Source of the DNA: an uncultured Oscillibacter sp.
GTDB lineage: Bacteria; Bacillota; Clostridia; Oscillospirales; Oscillospiraceae
DNA length: 64,000 nt
Reading direction: 5' to 3'
NCBI GenBank assembly: GCA_910587705.1
Contig: CAJUMX010000003.1
Coordinates: 124,001 to 188,000 of the forward strand
The translations under genes and the position numbers were made by a program. Shown one piece after another: positions 8,297-16,801 of the stretch. Each line of letters opens with the position of its first letter. Position 1 is the first letter of the stretch. The notes beneath the pieces are model-generated. The model was not told where the DNA came from, did no database searches, and was given only the letters and a program-made list of their open reading frames with translations.

Positions 8297-10090
8297 ATGG
8301 GACAGATGACAAATGAGGCCGCCGGAGGTGTGCGGGTGAAGCGGAATCCCGCCGCGCCGGTGGCAATTGCTTTGGTTCTGACCGCCGCCATTATGGCGGG
8401 GGCCTACGCCGGGCTTTGCTCCTGGGCGGGCTCCCGGACGACCTTTTACCCGAAGGAGACCATCAGCGGCGTAAACGTAGGGGGCCTTACCGTGGAACAG
8501 GCGGGGCAGGTCCTGGCGGGCTCCCTGCCGGGGCGGACCCTGACCGTCTCCCCCGTCCAGACGGCGGAGGCGGAGGGCTGGCTTCCCGAGGCGGCCGGGG
8601 CCTCCATCACCCTGGGGGAGCTGGGCTACACGGCGGAGCAGTGCCCCGGCATCGCCCAGCGGCATTTTGACGACCAGGCCGCCGCCCCCTTCCTCAGCCG
8701 GGGGGCCCGGGTGCTCTCCCTCCTCACCGACAGCGAGGGAAACGGCCTGACGGCCCAGGACCGGGACGAAGAGGTCTTTCGAAAGGGCGTGGCCCGGCTG
8801 GCGGAGGAGCTGGCCATGGAGCCGGTGGACGGCAGCTTTACGGTGCTGGACGACGAGATTTTGCTGACCAAGGAGGCCAACGGCCGCTCCGTAGGCGAGG
8901 AGGGGCTGGCCCTGGTGCTGGAAAACGCCGCCGCCAGCGGGGAGACGGAGGTCCAGGTGGACATGACCACCCACCCCGCCCAGCCCCTGTCCATTCAAAC
9001 CGTTCACGAGGCCGTGTCCGGCGAAATGGAAAACGCCCGCTATGACAAGGAAACCGGCGGCATCCTGCCGGAGAAGCGGGGAGCGTCCTTTGAAACCGGG
9101 TCCGCCCAGCGGCTTTTGACCGCCGCCGCCCCTGGGGAGACCGTCTCCGTTCCCGCCGACATCCGGGAGCCGGAGATCACGGCGGAGGAGCTGAAGGCCG
9201 TCCTCTTCCGGGACCTTCTGGGGGAGTGCACCACCCACGTGGGGGGCACCGCCGCCCGGGTCAGCAACGTGAAGCTGGCCTCCGACGCCTTTGACGGGAC
9301 GGTGCTTAACAGCGGGGAGCTGTTCTCCTATAACGAGACCGTGGGCCAGCGGACGGTGGCCAAGGGCTATAAGCCCGCTCCCGCCTATGTGCAGGGAGAG
9401 ACCGTGGATGAGATCGGCGGCGGCGTGTGCCAGCCCTCCTCCACGCTGTATTACGCCTGCCTCCTTTCCAATATGGAAATCACCGAGCGCTATGCCCATC
9501 GGTATATCCCCGCCTACATCACCCGGGGCATGGACGCCACGGTCTCCTGGGGCGGGCCGGACTACAAGTTTACCAACAACACCCCGTATCCCATCAAGAT
9601 TACGGCAAAATACGACAAGGGCTATCTCACCGTCCAGCTCTGGGGCACCAAAACCGACGACACGTCGGTGAAGATGACCTATGACACCCTGTCCACCACC
9701 CCCTTTGAGGAGGTGGAGCAGCTGGACCCCACCCTGGCGCCGGGCCAGCGGCAGGTGAAGGTAACCCCCTACACCGGCTACCGGGTAAAGACCTATCGGA
9801 ACATCTTCGACGGCAGCGGAGCGCTGATTTCCAGCGATGTGGAGGCCATCAGCGACTATAAGCACCGGGACCGTCTGGTGCTGGTGGGTCCCCCCAAGGA
9901 GGAGACCCCGGAGACCTCCGCCCCCGTGGTTCCCGGTACCCCGGCGGAGCAGGAGCCCGCGCCTCCCGCCAGCGCGCAGGAGCCCAGCGTCCCCGCCACG
10001 GGTCCGGCGGAGATTCCCGCCGAACCGGAGCCCCCGGTGGAACCGGCGGAGCCCCCCGCCATCGTGGTGATTCCGCCTTCGGAGGAATGA
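8297..10090 (+). CDS. VanW-family, membrane-anchored cell-wall protein with G5 domain
   Basis: A 597-aa protein with one N-terminal membrane segment (about 21-44), putative peptidoglycan-binding repeats (TISGVNVGGLTVEQAG near 55-70), a VanW domain (around 325-440; LNSGELFSYNETVG and GGGVCQPSSTLYYA), a G5 domain (about 455-530) and a Pro/Glu-rich tail of about 60 residues. It probably sits on the outer face of the membrane and contacts peptidoglycan. VanW was named from vancomycin clusters but such proteins are common housekeeping wall factors in Firmicutes; no resistance role is implied. Confidence 0.85.
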   Translation: MGQMTNEAAGGVRVKRNPAAPVAIALVLTAAIMAGAYAGLCSWAGSRTTFYPKETISGVNVGGLTVEQAGQVLAGSLPGRTLTVSPVQTAEAEGWLPEAAGASITLGELGYTAEQCPGIAQRHFDDQAAAPFLSRGARVLSLLTDSEGNGLTAQDRDEEVFRKGVARLAEELAMEPVDGSFTVLDDEILLTKEANGRSVGEEGLALVLENAAASGETEVQVDMTTHPAQPLSIQTVHEAVSGEMENARYDKETGGILPEKRGASFETGSAQRLLTAAAPGETVSVPADIREPEITAEELKAVLFRDLLGECTTHVGGTAARVSNVKLASDAFDGTVLNSGELFSYNETVGQRTVAKGYKPAPAYVQGETVDEIGGGVCQPSSTLYYACLLSNMEITERYAHRYIPAYITRGMDATVSWGGPDYKFTNNTPYPIKITAKYDKGYLTVQLWGTKTDDTSVKMTYDTLSTTPFEEVEQLDPTLAPGQRQVKVTPYTGYRVKTYRNIFDGSGALISSDVEAISDYKHRDRLVLVGPPKEETPETSAPVVPGTPAEQEPAPPASAQEPSVPATGPAEIPAEPEPPVEPAEPPAIVVIPPSEE

Positions 10091-10110
10091 GGGGAAAACG
10101 TCAAGAGACG

Positions 10111-10146
10111 AAAAGAGCCGCCCGCATCACGCGGGCGGCTCTTTTT
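10111..10146 (+). terminator. Rho-independent terminator after the VanW gene
   Basis: A 15-bp GC-rich stem (10111-10125 with 10131-10145) with a 5-nt loop ends in a run of Ts. The matching A-run makes it usable in both directions. Confidence 0.85.
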
Positions 10147-10192
10147 GGGCATACTAGAGGCTGTTTCGACAACTACGAAAGGGAGGGTCTCC

Positions 10193-10819
10193 TTGAAAAA
10201 ACGCCTGATTCCCCTGGTTCTCTGGGCCCTCTTGGGTCTGGGGGCCTGGCTTTGCCGGTCCGCCCTGCGGCCGGAGCGGGTGGCCGCCTGGACGCCGGAG
10301 CAGTCCTGGCTGGCGGCCTTACTCCTGCTGGCGCTGTACGCCCTCAAGGGCTTGACGGCGGCTTTGCCCATGACGGCCCTGGCCGGGGCGGCGGGGCTGC
10401 TTCTCCCCTTTCCCCTGGCTCTGGGGACGAATCTCTGCGGCGCGGCGGCGGCCCAGGCGGGGCCCTATCTCCTGGGGCGGCGGCGGCAGGGAGCCCTGGA
10501 GGAGCTGGCCGCCCGGTATCCCCGGCTGAGGCGGCTGAACGCGGAGCCCGCCGCCGGGCGGGAGGTGTTTTTGCTGCGCCTGGCGGGGGTGCTGCCGGTG
10601 GAGCTGGTGAGCCTCTGGCTAGGGGCGGCGGGGACGGGGTATGGGGCCTACTTCGCCGGGGGGCTGCTGGGGAGCTTTCCCCGGGTGCTGTCCGCCACGG
10701 TGCTGGGGGCGGCGCTGTGGGATTTGGGGGGACTGCGGTTTTGGGCCTCTTGCGTTTTTGGCTGGGCCCTGACGGGGGCGGCGCTGGCGCTGTGGGGCCG
10801 GAAGTGGGCGGCGGCTTAG
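10193..10819 (+). CDS. VTT-domain (TVP38/TMEM64, DedA-like) membrane protein
   Basis: A 208-aa protein with about six hydrophobic segments and the GxxxG-rich VTT core (ALPMTALAGAAGLLLPFPLAL; then FLLRLAGVLPVELVSLWLGAAG). Related proteins move lipids such as undecaprenyl phosphate across membranes. I start at TTG 10193 because an AAGGGAGG site precedes it; an earlier TTG would lie in the terminator. Its stop overlaps that of the convergent dnaI-like gene by 4 bp. Confidence 0.75.
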   Translation: MKKRLIPLVLWALLGLGAWLCRSALRPERVAAWTPEQSWLAALLLLALYALKGLTAALPMTALAGAAGLLLPFPLALGTNLCGAAAAQAGPYLLGRRRQGALEELAARYPRLRRLNAEPAAGREVFLLRLAGVLPVELVSLWLGAAGTGYGAYFAGGLLGSFPRVLSATVLGAALWDLGGLRFWASCVFGWALTGAALALWGRKWAAA

Positions 10820-11811
10820 CTCCGCTCCTTTTTCAGCCGCCGGATATCCTCCCCAAAGAAGGGCAGGACCTGATACTCCCCTTCAATCCGGGAGGCGATC
10901 TGGGGCGTGTAGCGCCGGGCCAGCTCGTCCAGCTTCAGGTTCGTGCTGAGAATCGTGGCCCGGCGGTCTGTGATGCGGCCGTTGACGATGCCGTAGAGGG
11001 CGCTTTGCACAAAGGGGGTGGTGAGCTCCGTCCCCAGGTCGTCCAGAATCAGCAGGTCGCAGTCCGACACCCGGTCCACGTCGGCCTCCACGGCCTCCCC
11101 CAGCTCCCGGCCGAATTTCCGGGCCTCGAAGCGGTCGAAGATGCGGGCGGCGGTGTCGTAGACCACGGAGAAGCCCTCGGCGCTGACCTCCCGGGCGATG
11201 GCGGCGGAGAGGAAGGTTTTCCCCAGCCCCGGGTCCCCGGTGAGGAGCAGGTTCCCGCTCCCCGGGCCGAAGGCGGCGGCGTAGCGCTTGCAGGTCCGGT
11301 AAATCCAGTCCATATTCTCCCGGGGGGAGACCCCCAGGGCCGGGTCCTCCGCCTGGTCGTACCACTCCAGGGAAAAGGTCTCAAAGCTCTGGGTTCCCAG
11401 GTCCAGCATCCGGGAGAGCTCCTTTTGCTGCTCCCGGGCGCAGTAGGCCCGGAGGCACCGGCACATCCGCCCCTCCCGCCAGCCGGTGTCCTGGCAGAGG
11501 GGGCAGGCGGGCTTTTCCTCCAGGCAGTCCGCCGGGAGGCCCAGGCCGTCCAAAAGCAGCCTCCGCTCCTCCTGGAGGCCCAGGTTCTGCTTTTTCAAAG
11601 CCTCCACCGCCGCCCGGGGGTCCGTGCCCCGGCGCAGGGCGGTGGAGAGGATGCGGCTCATGGTGGCCCGCAGCTCCGCGTCGATCTCCCGCAGACGGGG
11701 CTGGCGGCGAAACACGCACTCCCGCCGGTCCCGGGCCCGGTCCTCCCGGTCCCGCTTGTCCTCCTCAAAGCGCTGGAGGGCCCGGCGGACGATTTTCCCG
11801 TCATAGCCCAT
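10816..11811 (-). CDS. DnaI/DnaC-type helicase loader (AAA+ ATPase)
   Basis: A 331-aa ATPase that loads the replicative helicase. A zinc-type cysteine set (C103, C106, C117, C119) precedes the AAA+ core, as in DnaI. Walker A GDPGLGKT is at 192-199, Walker B LLILDDLG at 253-260, and a sensor STN at 289-291. The N-terminus is charged and coiled. It follows the DnaD-type gene by 3 bp, the expected partner in primosome assembly. Confidence 0.88.
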   Translation of the reverse strand: MGYDGKIVRRALQRFEEDKRDREDRARDRRECVFRRQPRLREIDAELRATMSRILSTALRRGTDPRAAVEALKKQNLGLQEERRLLLDGLGLPADCLEEKPACPLCQDTGWREGRMCRCLRAYCAREQQKELSRMLDLGTQSFETFSLEWYDQAEDPALGVSPRENMDWIYRTCKRYAAAFGPGSGNLLLTGDPGLGKTFLSAAIAREVSAEGFSVVYDTAARIFDRFEARKFGRELGEAVEADVDRVSDCDLLILDDLGTELTTPFVQSALYGIVNGRITDRRATILSTNLKLDELARRYTPQIASRIEGEYQVLPFFGEDIRRLKKERS

Positions 11812-11814
11812 GGC

Positions 11815-12753
11815 TCACCCTTCCTTTCTCCGCTGTTGAATGTACTTGCGCATCCAGGCGTTGCCTGCGCCCTTGCCGTCGGACGTCCGGATGTTGAGCG
11901 CCACTGGAGGCTGCTGGGGACGCTTGTCCCTTGCCTCGATTTCGTCCACGGTGTGGAGCCCCGCCTCGTGCCAGCGGCGAAGGATGCCGTTACAGTAGCT
12001 CCACTTAAACTCGTGGCACTTGAGGACGGTTTTCTCGTAGGCTAGGGCGGCGGCCTCCGGGGGGAAGCCCCACTCCAGCCACTGGAGGAGGAATTTCTCC
12101 TCCTCCCGCACCGGGAGTCGGTCCCCCAGCCGCAGGGCCCGCATGTAGGCCGGGACGGCCTCCCGCTTCCGGCCGTAGTCCCGGAGGTATTCGACGGCGG
12201 CGGCCTGGGTGTCGATGCCCCGCCGGGCCCAGGCGTAGCCCTCCCGCTCGATCTGGCGGAGGGTGGGCCTCCGGCCCGGGCCGAAGCGGCCGGCGGTGCG
12301 CTCCGCGCAGTGGCACACCAGGAGGTAGATCACGTCGGAGGGGAGGCCCAGATAGTCGTACAGCCCCAGCAGGGCGGAGAGGTCCGCCGTGGTGAGGCGC
12401 TTGCCCAGCTTCCGCTCCACCTCGGCGGTGAGGCGGCGGAAGTCCGCGCTCTCCTCCAGCTTCCCGGCAACCTCACTTTGCTGGTAGGAGGGGGGCTCGT
12501 CGGCGGGCTCGGCAGGGGGGGGCTGGGGGGCGATGAGCCCCAGGTCTCGGAGGGCGGCCTCCGCCGCCTCGATGCGGCCCTTGTCCCAGCGGAGCTCCCC
12601 GGCCAGGGACCGGGGCGGCGCGTCACCCCGGCGGCGGAGCAGGGCCAGGTACAGCAGGGCGGCGTCCCCGTCTCCCCGATCCAGAAGGCGCTTCACCGCC
12701 TGGGGGGAGAGGGTGACGGGGTCGTCGGGGGCGTGGACGAGGACGCTGGGCAT
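11815..12753 (-). CDS. DnaD-domain primosome protein
   Basis: A 312-aa protein with an N-terminal winged-helix region (about 12-75), a Pro/Glu linker, and two DnaD-like C-terminal domains ending in the YxxxxxxK-WSYCNGILRRW type motif near 260-270. In Firmicutes this protein cooperates with DnaI to load helicase at origins and restarts. A GGAGG site precedes the ATG, and a promoter with a leader hairpin lies upstream. Confidence 0.85.
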   Translation of the reverse strand: MPSVLVHAPDDPVTLSPQAVKRLLDRGDGDAALLYLALLRRRGDAPPRSLAGELRWDKGRIEAAEAALRDLGLIAPQPPPAEPADEPPSYQQSEVAGKLEESADFRRLTAEVERKLGKRLTTADLSALLGLYDYLGLPSDVIYLLVCHCAERTAGRFGPGRRPTLRQIEREGYAWARRGIDTQAAAVEYLRDYGRKREAVPAYMRALRLGDRLPVREEEKFLLQWLEWGFPPEAAALAYEKTVLKCHEFKWSYCNGILRRWHEAGLHTVDEIEARDKRPQQPPVALNIRTSDGKGAGNAWMRKYIQQRRKEG

Positions 12754-12892
12754 GGGAGCGCCTCCTTTCTTTTGTGAGACTTACGGTAACGATTGTTGTA
12801 AAACACAGAAACCGCCACCCCGACCGGTGACGGTTTTTTTAGAACCCGAAACCATTCGTTCGGGCTGCCCGCTTGCTGCGGTGCCTGGCTAC

Positions 12893-12922
12893 ATTATAGC
12901 CCAGGGCCCCCCCCGCTGTCAA
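12893..12922 (-). promoter_or_regulatory. Promoter and leader of the dnaD-dnaI operon
   Basis: Minus-strand TTGACA (12917-12922) and TATAAT (12893-12898) with an 18-bp, G-rich spacer. The roughly 130-nt leader contains a GC stem with flanking A/T runs at 12815-12843, which could attenuate in either direction. Confidence 0.75.
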
Positions 12923-13023
12923 GCCCCGGGGCTGTTTCGGGGAGTATTCTCTCGTGCGTGTAATCAGCATGATTCGCGGAGAGGATTTTGGAACCCACCC
13001 CTTCGCACGGGGGGCCTGGGAAC

Positions 13024-13218
13024 GAAAAACAAAACCGGCCGCCGGTTTTCAGTTTTGGGAGGCCGCTTTTGTTTTTTCACAAAGCCCCTTGCAATTTCCG
13101 TCGAAACGGAGTACAATAAACCTGGAAACATAAAGCGGCAGGCCGCCGGGTGTCGTGAGCACCCAACGGCCCTGTACGAGTGACGACCCACTCAGCACAG
13201 CAGGGAAACCTGCGCCAC
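13024..13218 (-). ncRNA. Putative structured RNA, copy 1
   Basis: A promoter (TTGCAA 13248-13253, 17-bp spacer, TATAAT 13225-13230 on the minus strand) points into a region that folds well: a GCAGG/CCUGC hairpin, a UGUGC-x-GAGUG/CACUC-GUACA stem, a 12-bp GGCC...GGCC stem, and a CCGU-UUCG-ACGG tetraloop hairpin. A terminator-like stem with T-run ends it at 13024-13047. No ribosome site or convincing frame is present. A near-identical copy lies at 45746-45892. I could not match it to SRP RNA, tmRNA, RNase P or a known riboswitch; 6S RNA is not excluded. Confidence 0.6.
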
Positions 13219-13454
13219 ACGCTTATTATACCCGCTTCCCCCCGTTTTTGCAAGAGGGTATCCAAAGCTTGTGCGTCCGCACGCTACGCGGGGCTGAGTT
13301 TGAAACTCGGTCCCGCGATATGTTTCCGGCGGACGCCGGACGGCGGGGGAGATTTCTTCACCGCGCCCAACAGGTTTGCCCTCCGCCGCCGGAGGTTCCG
13401 TCCGCCGGAACACACGAAAAAGGAGAGACCCGGAAGCATCCGGGCCTCTCTTTT
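13072..13454 (-). repeat. Long inverted repeat, copy 1 (contains the putative RNA gene)
   Basis: About 383 bp is nearly identical, in opposite orientation, to 45508-45892, with roughly a dozen visible differences. It contains a bidirectional GAGAG...CTCTC terminator at 13424-13454, about 170 bp of strongly palindromic sequence, and the promoter and body of the putative RNA. Most of the otherwise gene-free gap 12754-13624 is this repeat plus the adjacent MITE. Confidence 0.9.
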
Positions 13455-13460
13455 CTCATC

Positions 13461-13628
13461 TTAGAACCTGTATTCATAACCGAGGGATGCTGGATGGACG
13501 AGGATTTTTCTCGCCAGACAAGGAGATTTTCCGCAGTAATCCTGACGGATTGCAAGGGAAATCGACGCGGTATGGCGGGAAAAAGACCGGCCAGACGGCG
13601 TGCAGCGGTTGTGAATACAGGTTCTTAG
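13461..13628. mobile_element. MITE-like element with about 20-bp terminal inverted repeats
   Basis: The ends (13462-13481 and 13607-13627) are inverted copies of AGAACCTGTATTCAYAACC with one mismatch. The 168-bp element carries no gene. Its right end supplies the TAA stop codon of metQ, so the element is inserted exactly at, or has replaced, the metQ 3' end. A parent transposase is not in this window. Confidence 0.65.
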
Positions 13629-14416
13629 AACGCGGGAACCACCGCTCCGTCAAAGGTGCTGTTGATATAGTCCTTCACCGCGTCGGAGTGGAGGGCCTTG
13701 ACCAGGGCCTGGACGGCCTCGCTGTTCTCGTTCCCCTCCTTCACCACCAGGATGTTCACATAGGGGGAGTCGGCGGCCTCGATGACCAGAGCGTCCTCCA
13801 CGGGGTTCAGACCCGCGCCCAGGGCGTAGTTGGAGTTGATGGCGGCGATGTCCACCTCATCCAGGGCGGCGGGCACCTGGGCGGCTTCCAGCTCCACGAA
13901 TTCCAGATTCTTGGGATTCTCGGCGATGTCCTTGGGGGTGGAGGCCAGGTTGGAGCTGTCCTTCAGCTTGATGACGCCCTGGGCCTCCAGCAGCAGAAGG
14001 GCCCGGCCCTCGTTGGTGGCGTCGTTGGGAACGGCTACCTTGCCTCCGTCGGGGATGGCGTCCAGGGAGTCAGACTTCCCGGCGTACAGGCCCATGGGCT
14101 CCACGTGGACGCCCGCCACACTCACCAGGTGGGTGCCCCGCTCGGCGTTGAAGTCGTCCAGATAGGGGACGTGCTGGAAGTAGTTGGCGTCCTCGTCCCC
14201 GTCCTCCACGGCGGTGTTGGGCACCACATAGTCGGAATACTCCGTGACCACCAGCTCGATGCCCTGCTCCTTCAAAATGTCCACGCACTGGTTCAGAATC
14301 TCGGCGTGGGGGGTGGGAGAGGCGGCGACCTTGAGGGTCGTGGACTTCTTGCCGCCGCAGGCGGCCAGGGACAGGGCCAGAATCAGGGCCAGGGAAAGAG
14401 CAAAAATCTTCTTCAT
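13625..14416 (-). CDS. metQ: Methionine ABC transporter substrate-binding lipoprotein
   Basis: A 263-aa NlpA-family lipoprotein. Residues 1-20 are a lipoprotein signal ending in LAAC with C20 as the lipid site. The start at 14416 is chosen because the signal begins there and a GGAGG site precedes it. Landmarks are ASPTPHAEILNQC, YSDYVVPNTAV and VPNDATNEGRALLLLE. It is the last gene of metNIQ and binds methionine outside the membrane. Its last codon is followed by a stop within the adjacent MITE-like repeat. Confidence 0.9.
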   Translation of the reverse strand: MKKIFALSLALILALSLAACGGKKSTTLKVAASPTPHAEILNQCVDILKEQGIELVVTEYSDYVVPNTAVEDGDEDANYFQHVPYLDDFNAERGTHLVSVAGVHVEPMGLYAGKSDSLDAIPDGGKVAVPNDATNEGRALLLLEAQGVIKLKDSSNLASTPKDIAENPKNLEFVELEAAQVPAALDEVDIAAINSNYALGAGLNPVEDALVIEAADSPYVNILVVKEGNENSEAVQALVKALHSDAVKDYINSTFDGAVVPAF

Positions 14417-14520
14417 GATGCGTTCCTCCAATTTCAAAACAACAAACTTGTCTCCGAACCGTGTTCGGCGCTTCCGTCCTCCGCCCGCTCTGCGCGCGTG
14501 AGGGGCTGGAGGGAGAGCTT

Positions 14521-15204
14521 TTATTTCAAACGCTTGTCGATGCGTACCGACAGGCGGCTGAAAACGCTTTGAACCACTTGGACCAGGATGATCAGGATGA
14601 TAACCGTCACCCACATGACGGAGGGGACGTGGCGCTGGTGCCCATAGCGGATGGCCAGGTCTCCCAGGCCTCCCGCGCCCACCATTCCGGCAATGGCCGT
14701 GTAGCCCACAATGGCGATCAGCGTGATGGACCCGCCGAGAATCAGGGAGGGCATGGCCTCCGGCAGATAGACCTTCCGGACAATCTGGAGGGTGGAGGCC
14801 CCCATGGACTGGGCCGCCTCAATGACCCCGGCGTCCACCTCGCTGAGGGAGGTTTCCACCATCCGGGCCACAAAGGGAGCGGAGGCCACCACCAGGGGCA
14901 GAACCGCCCCCCGCAGACCCAGCCGGGTCCCCATGACCAGCTTGGTAAAGGGGAAGAGGGCCACCATCAAAATGGCAAAGGGGAAGGAGCGGCCAATGTT
15001 GATGACCCACCCCAGAACGGCGTTGACGGTCCGCTTGGGGCAGATACCATGGGGCTGGGTCAGCACGGAGAGCACCCCCATGGGCAAACCGATCAGATAG
15101 GCGAAGAAGGTGGACGCCACAACCATAACCAGGGTGTCCAGAAGGCCCTCCGCCAAAATGCCGCCGTACTCCGCCCAGAAGGCGGCGGTAAAAATCTCAC
15201 TCAT
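14521..15204 (-). CDS. metI: Methionine ABC transporter permease
   Basis: A 227-aa inner-membrane permease with five to six membrane segments. The EAA loop EAAQSMGASTLQIVRKVYLPEAMPSL (about 130-156) contacts the MetN ATPase. It overlaps the metN stop by 8 bp, which indicates translational coupling. Confidence 0.9.
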   Translation of the reverse strand: MSEIFTAAFWAEYGGILAEGLLDTLVMVVASTFFAYLIGLPMGVLSVLTQPHGICPKRTVNAVLGWVINIGRSFPFAILMVALFPFTKLVMGTRLGLRGAVLPLVVASAPFVARMVETSLSEVDAGVIEAAQSMGASTLQIVRKVYLPEAMPSLILGGSITLIAIVGYTAIAGMVGAGGLGDLAIRYGHQRHVPSVMWVTVIILIILVQVVQSVFSRLSVRIDKRLK

Positions 15205-16213
15205 GGTACTCGACCTCCTCCGCGGAAACGTTGGGCTGGGCCCGGATATAGCTCAGGGCCTTGGCGGCCTCGCCAGGGTCCTCCGGCAGGCCCAGCAGCA
15301 TGGTGCCGATGGCCTTGCCCCCCACATTCCGGGTGTCGGCGCCCAGGATGTTTACCTTTACGCCGCAGTCAATGGCCAGGGAGGCGATGAGGGGCTGATA
15401 GGCCGTGCCCCCGTTGAAGGAAATCCGAATGGCCCGGGTGCTGGGGGGATACTGGGAGATGCTGACCCCGCCGGGGTACACCAGCCGCCGGGCGGCGTCG
15501 GTGGAGGGGTTGGAGAAAATGTCCTGCACCGGCCCCAGCTCGGCCACCTGCCCGCCGTCCAGAATCGCCACCCGGGAGCAGATGGCCTCGATGACGCTCA
15601 TCTGGTGGGTAATCACCACCACGGTGACCCCCAGCTTGGCGTTGAGGTCCTTCAAAAGCTCCAGAATGGACACGGTGGTGGTGGGGTCCAGGGCGGAGGT
15701 GGCCTCGTCGCAGAGGAGGACCTTGGGGTCCGTAGCCAGGGCCCGGGCCACGGCCACCCGCTGCTTCTGCCCGCCGGAGAGCTGGGCGGGATAGGCCCCC
15801 GCCTTGTCCTGTAGGCCCACCAGCTCCAAAAGCTCCTCCGCCCGCTTCCTGGCCTGGGCCTTGGGGACCCCGGCAATCTCCATGGGGAAGCACACGTTTT
15901 TCAGGCAGGTCCTCTGCATCAGCAGGTTGAAGCTCTGGAAGATCATGGTGATCTTCCGCCGCTGGAGCCGCAGCTCCCCCTCGCTGAGGGCGGTCATGTC
16001 CTTCCCGTCCACCAGGACGGTGCCCGACGTGGGCCGCTCCAGAAGGTTCATGCACCGGACCAGGGTGGACTTCCCCGCGCCGGAGAGGCCGATGATGCCG
16101 AAAATCTCCCCCTGCCGGATGTCCAGGCTGATGTCGGTCAGGGCGTGGACCTCCCCGGCCCCGCCGCCGAAATTCTTGGTCAGATGCTGAATTTGAATGA
16201 TGGATTCGCTCAC
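15197..16213 (-). CDS. metN: Methionine ABC transporter ATP-binding protein
   Basis: A 338-aa ATPase with Walker A GLSGAGKST at 42-50, signature LSGGQKQR, Walker B VLLCDEATSALDP, and a C-terminal NIL domain (about 260-338) that binds methionine and inhibits uptake. The GTG at 16211-16213 is preferred because AAAGGAG lies about 10 nt upstream. It is the first gene of metNIQ, directly behind a methionine T-box leader. Confidence 0.92.
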   Translation of the reverse strand: MSESIIQIQHLTKNFGGGAGEVHALTDISLDIRQGEIFGIIGLSGAGKSTLVRCMNLLERPTSGTVLVDGKDMTALSEGELRLQRRKITMIFQSFNLLMQRTCLKNVCFPMEIAGVPKAQARKRAEELLELVGLQDKAGAYPAQLSGGQKQRVAVARALATDPKVLLCDEATSALDPTTTVSILELLKDLNAKLGVTVVVITHQMSVIEAICSRVAILDGGQVAELGPVQDIFSNPSTDAARRLVYPGGVSISQYPPSTRAIRISFNGGTAYQPLIASLAIDCGVKVNILGADTRNVGGKAIGTMLLGLPEDPGEAAKALSYIRAQPNVSAEEVEYHE

Positions 16214-16286
16214 GATTACCGTACTCCTTTGCGGGAAGTTGGAAGGGCCTCTGACCGGCCCGCCGGGGGGCTCCCCCTGTTCCGGG

Positions 16287-16586
16287 GAAAACAAAAAGCC
16301 CTTGAAGCGTTCTGCTTCAAGGACGAGCGCGAAAACCGCGCCGTGGTACCACCTTGCTTCGCGCGCCTCCTCACGGAGACGGCCTTATAGAGTGCCAGCA
16401 CACTCCCGCGCTGTCACGGGCGCTCCCGTCGCGGCCTATGCCCCTGGGGCAGTCGGCGGCGCAACTCCAAGACCATGTTCGGCCGGCCCTTCCGTACCCC
16501 TTTTCACCTCTCGGGGCTCTCTTTGACGTATCGTCCGGCGTACTCTTCTCTTCATCGTCTTTGCGGCTGTTCAATTGTTGGAAGTG
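16287..16586 (-). promoter_or_regulatory. T-box leader, methionine specifier
   Basis: The conserved AAGGTGGTACCACG box is at 16341-16355 (minus strand). Just downstream a 9-bp terminator stem with a T-run lies at 16287-16322. In the specifier region an ATG codon at 16474-16476 aligns with the CTG in the other T-box of this window. Uncharged tRNA-Met should favour antitermination and metNIQ expression. Confidence 0.9.
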
Positions 16587-16592
16587 CTTTGT

Positions 16593-16621
16593 AGTTTACA
16601 CGCTTTCCACCGCCCTGTCAA
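16593..16621 (-). promoter_or_regulatory. metNIQ promoter
   Basis: TTGACA (16616-16621), 17 bp, TAAACT (16593-16598), reading toward the T-box leader. Confidence 0.85.
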
Positions 16622-16801
16622 CGGCGAAACCCACAAAAGCCCACTGCCACATAGGTGAAAATATCAGCAAAACTCACAAGAGGGCTGAAAAATCGGGAGA
16701 AATTTTGCCTGAAAAACGAGAATCGGATTGCAAGACTTCGGCAAAACTGCTATCATATTCGGCATGATATTCCAAGTGCCGTGAGAGGAGGAGCGCAAAG
16801 A

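Noticed and set aside
8297..10090. VanW-type gene as a vancomycin-resistance determinant
   Set aside because: No vanHAX ligase or regulator genes nearby; stand-alone VanW proteins are common wall proteins.
13024..13218. SRP RNA, tmRNA or RNase P RNA as identity for the duplicated RNA
   Set aside because: The GGAAGGA-x-CAGC SRP loop, the tmRNA tRNA-like ends and the RNase P GAGGAAAGTC core are all absent. 6S RNA was not ruled out.
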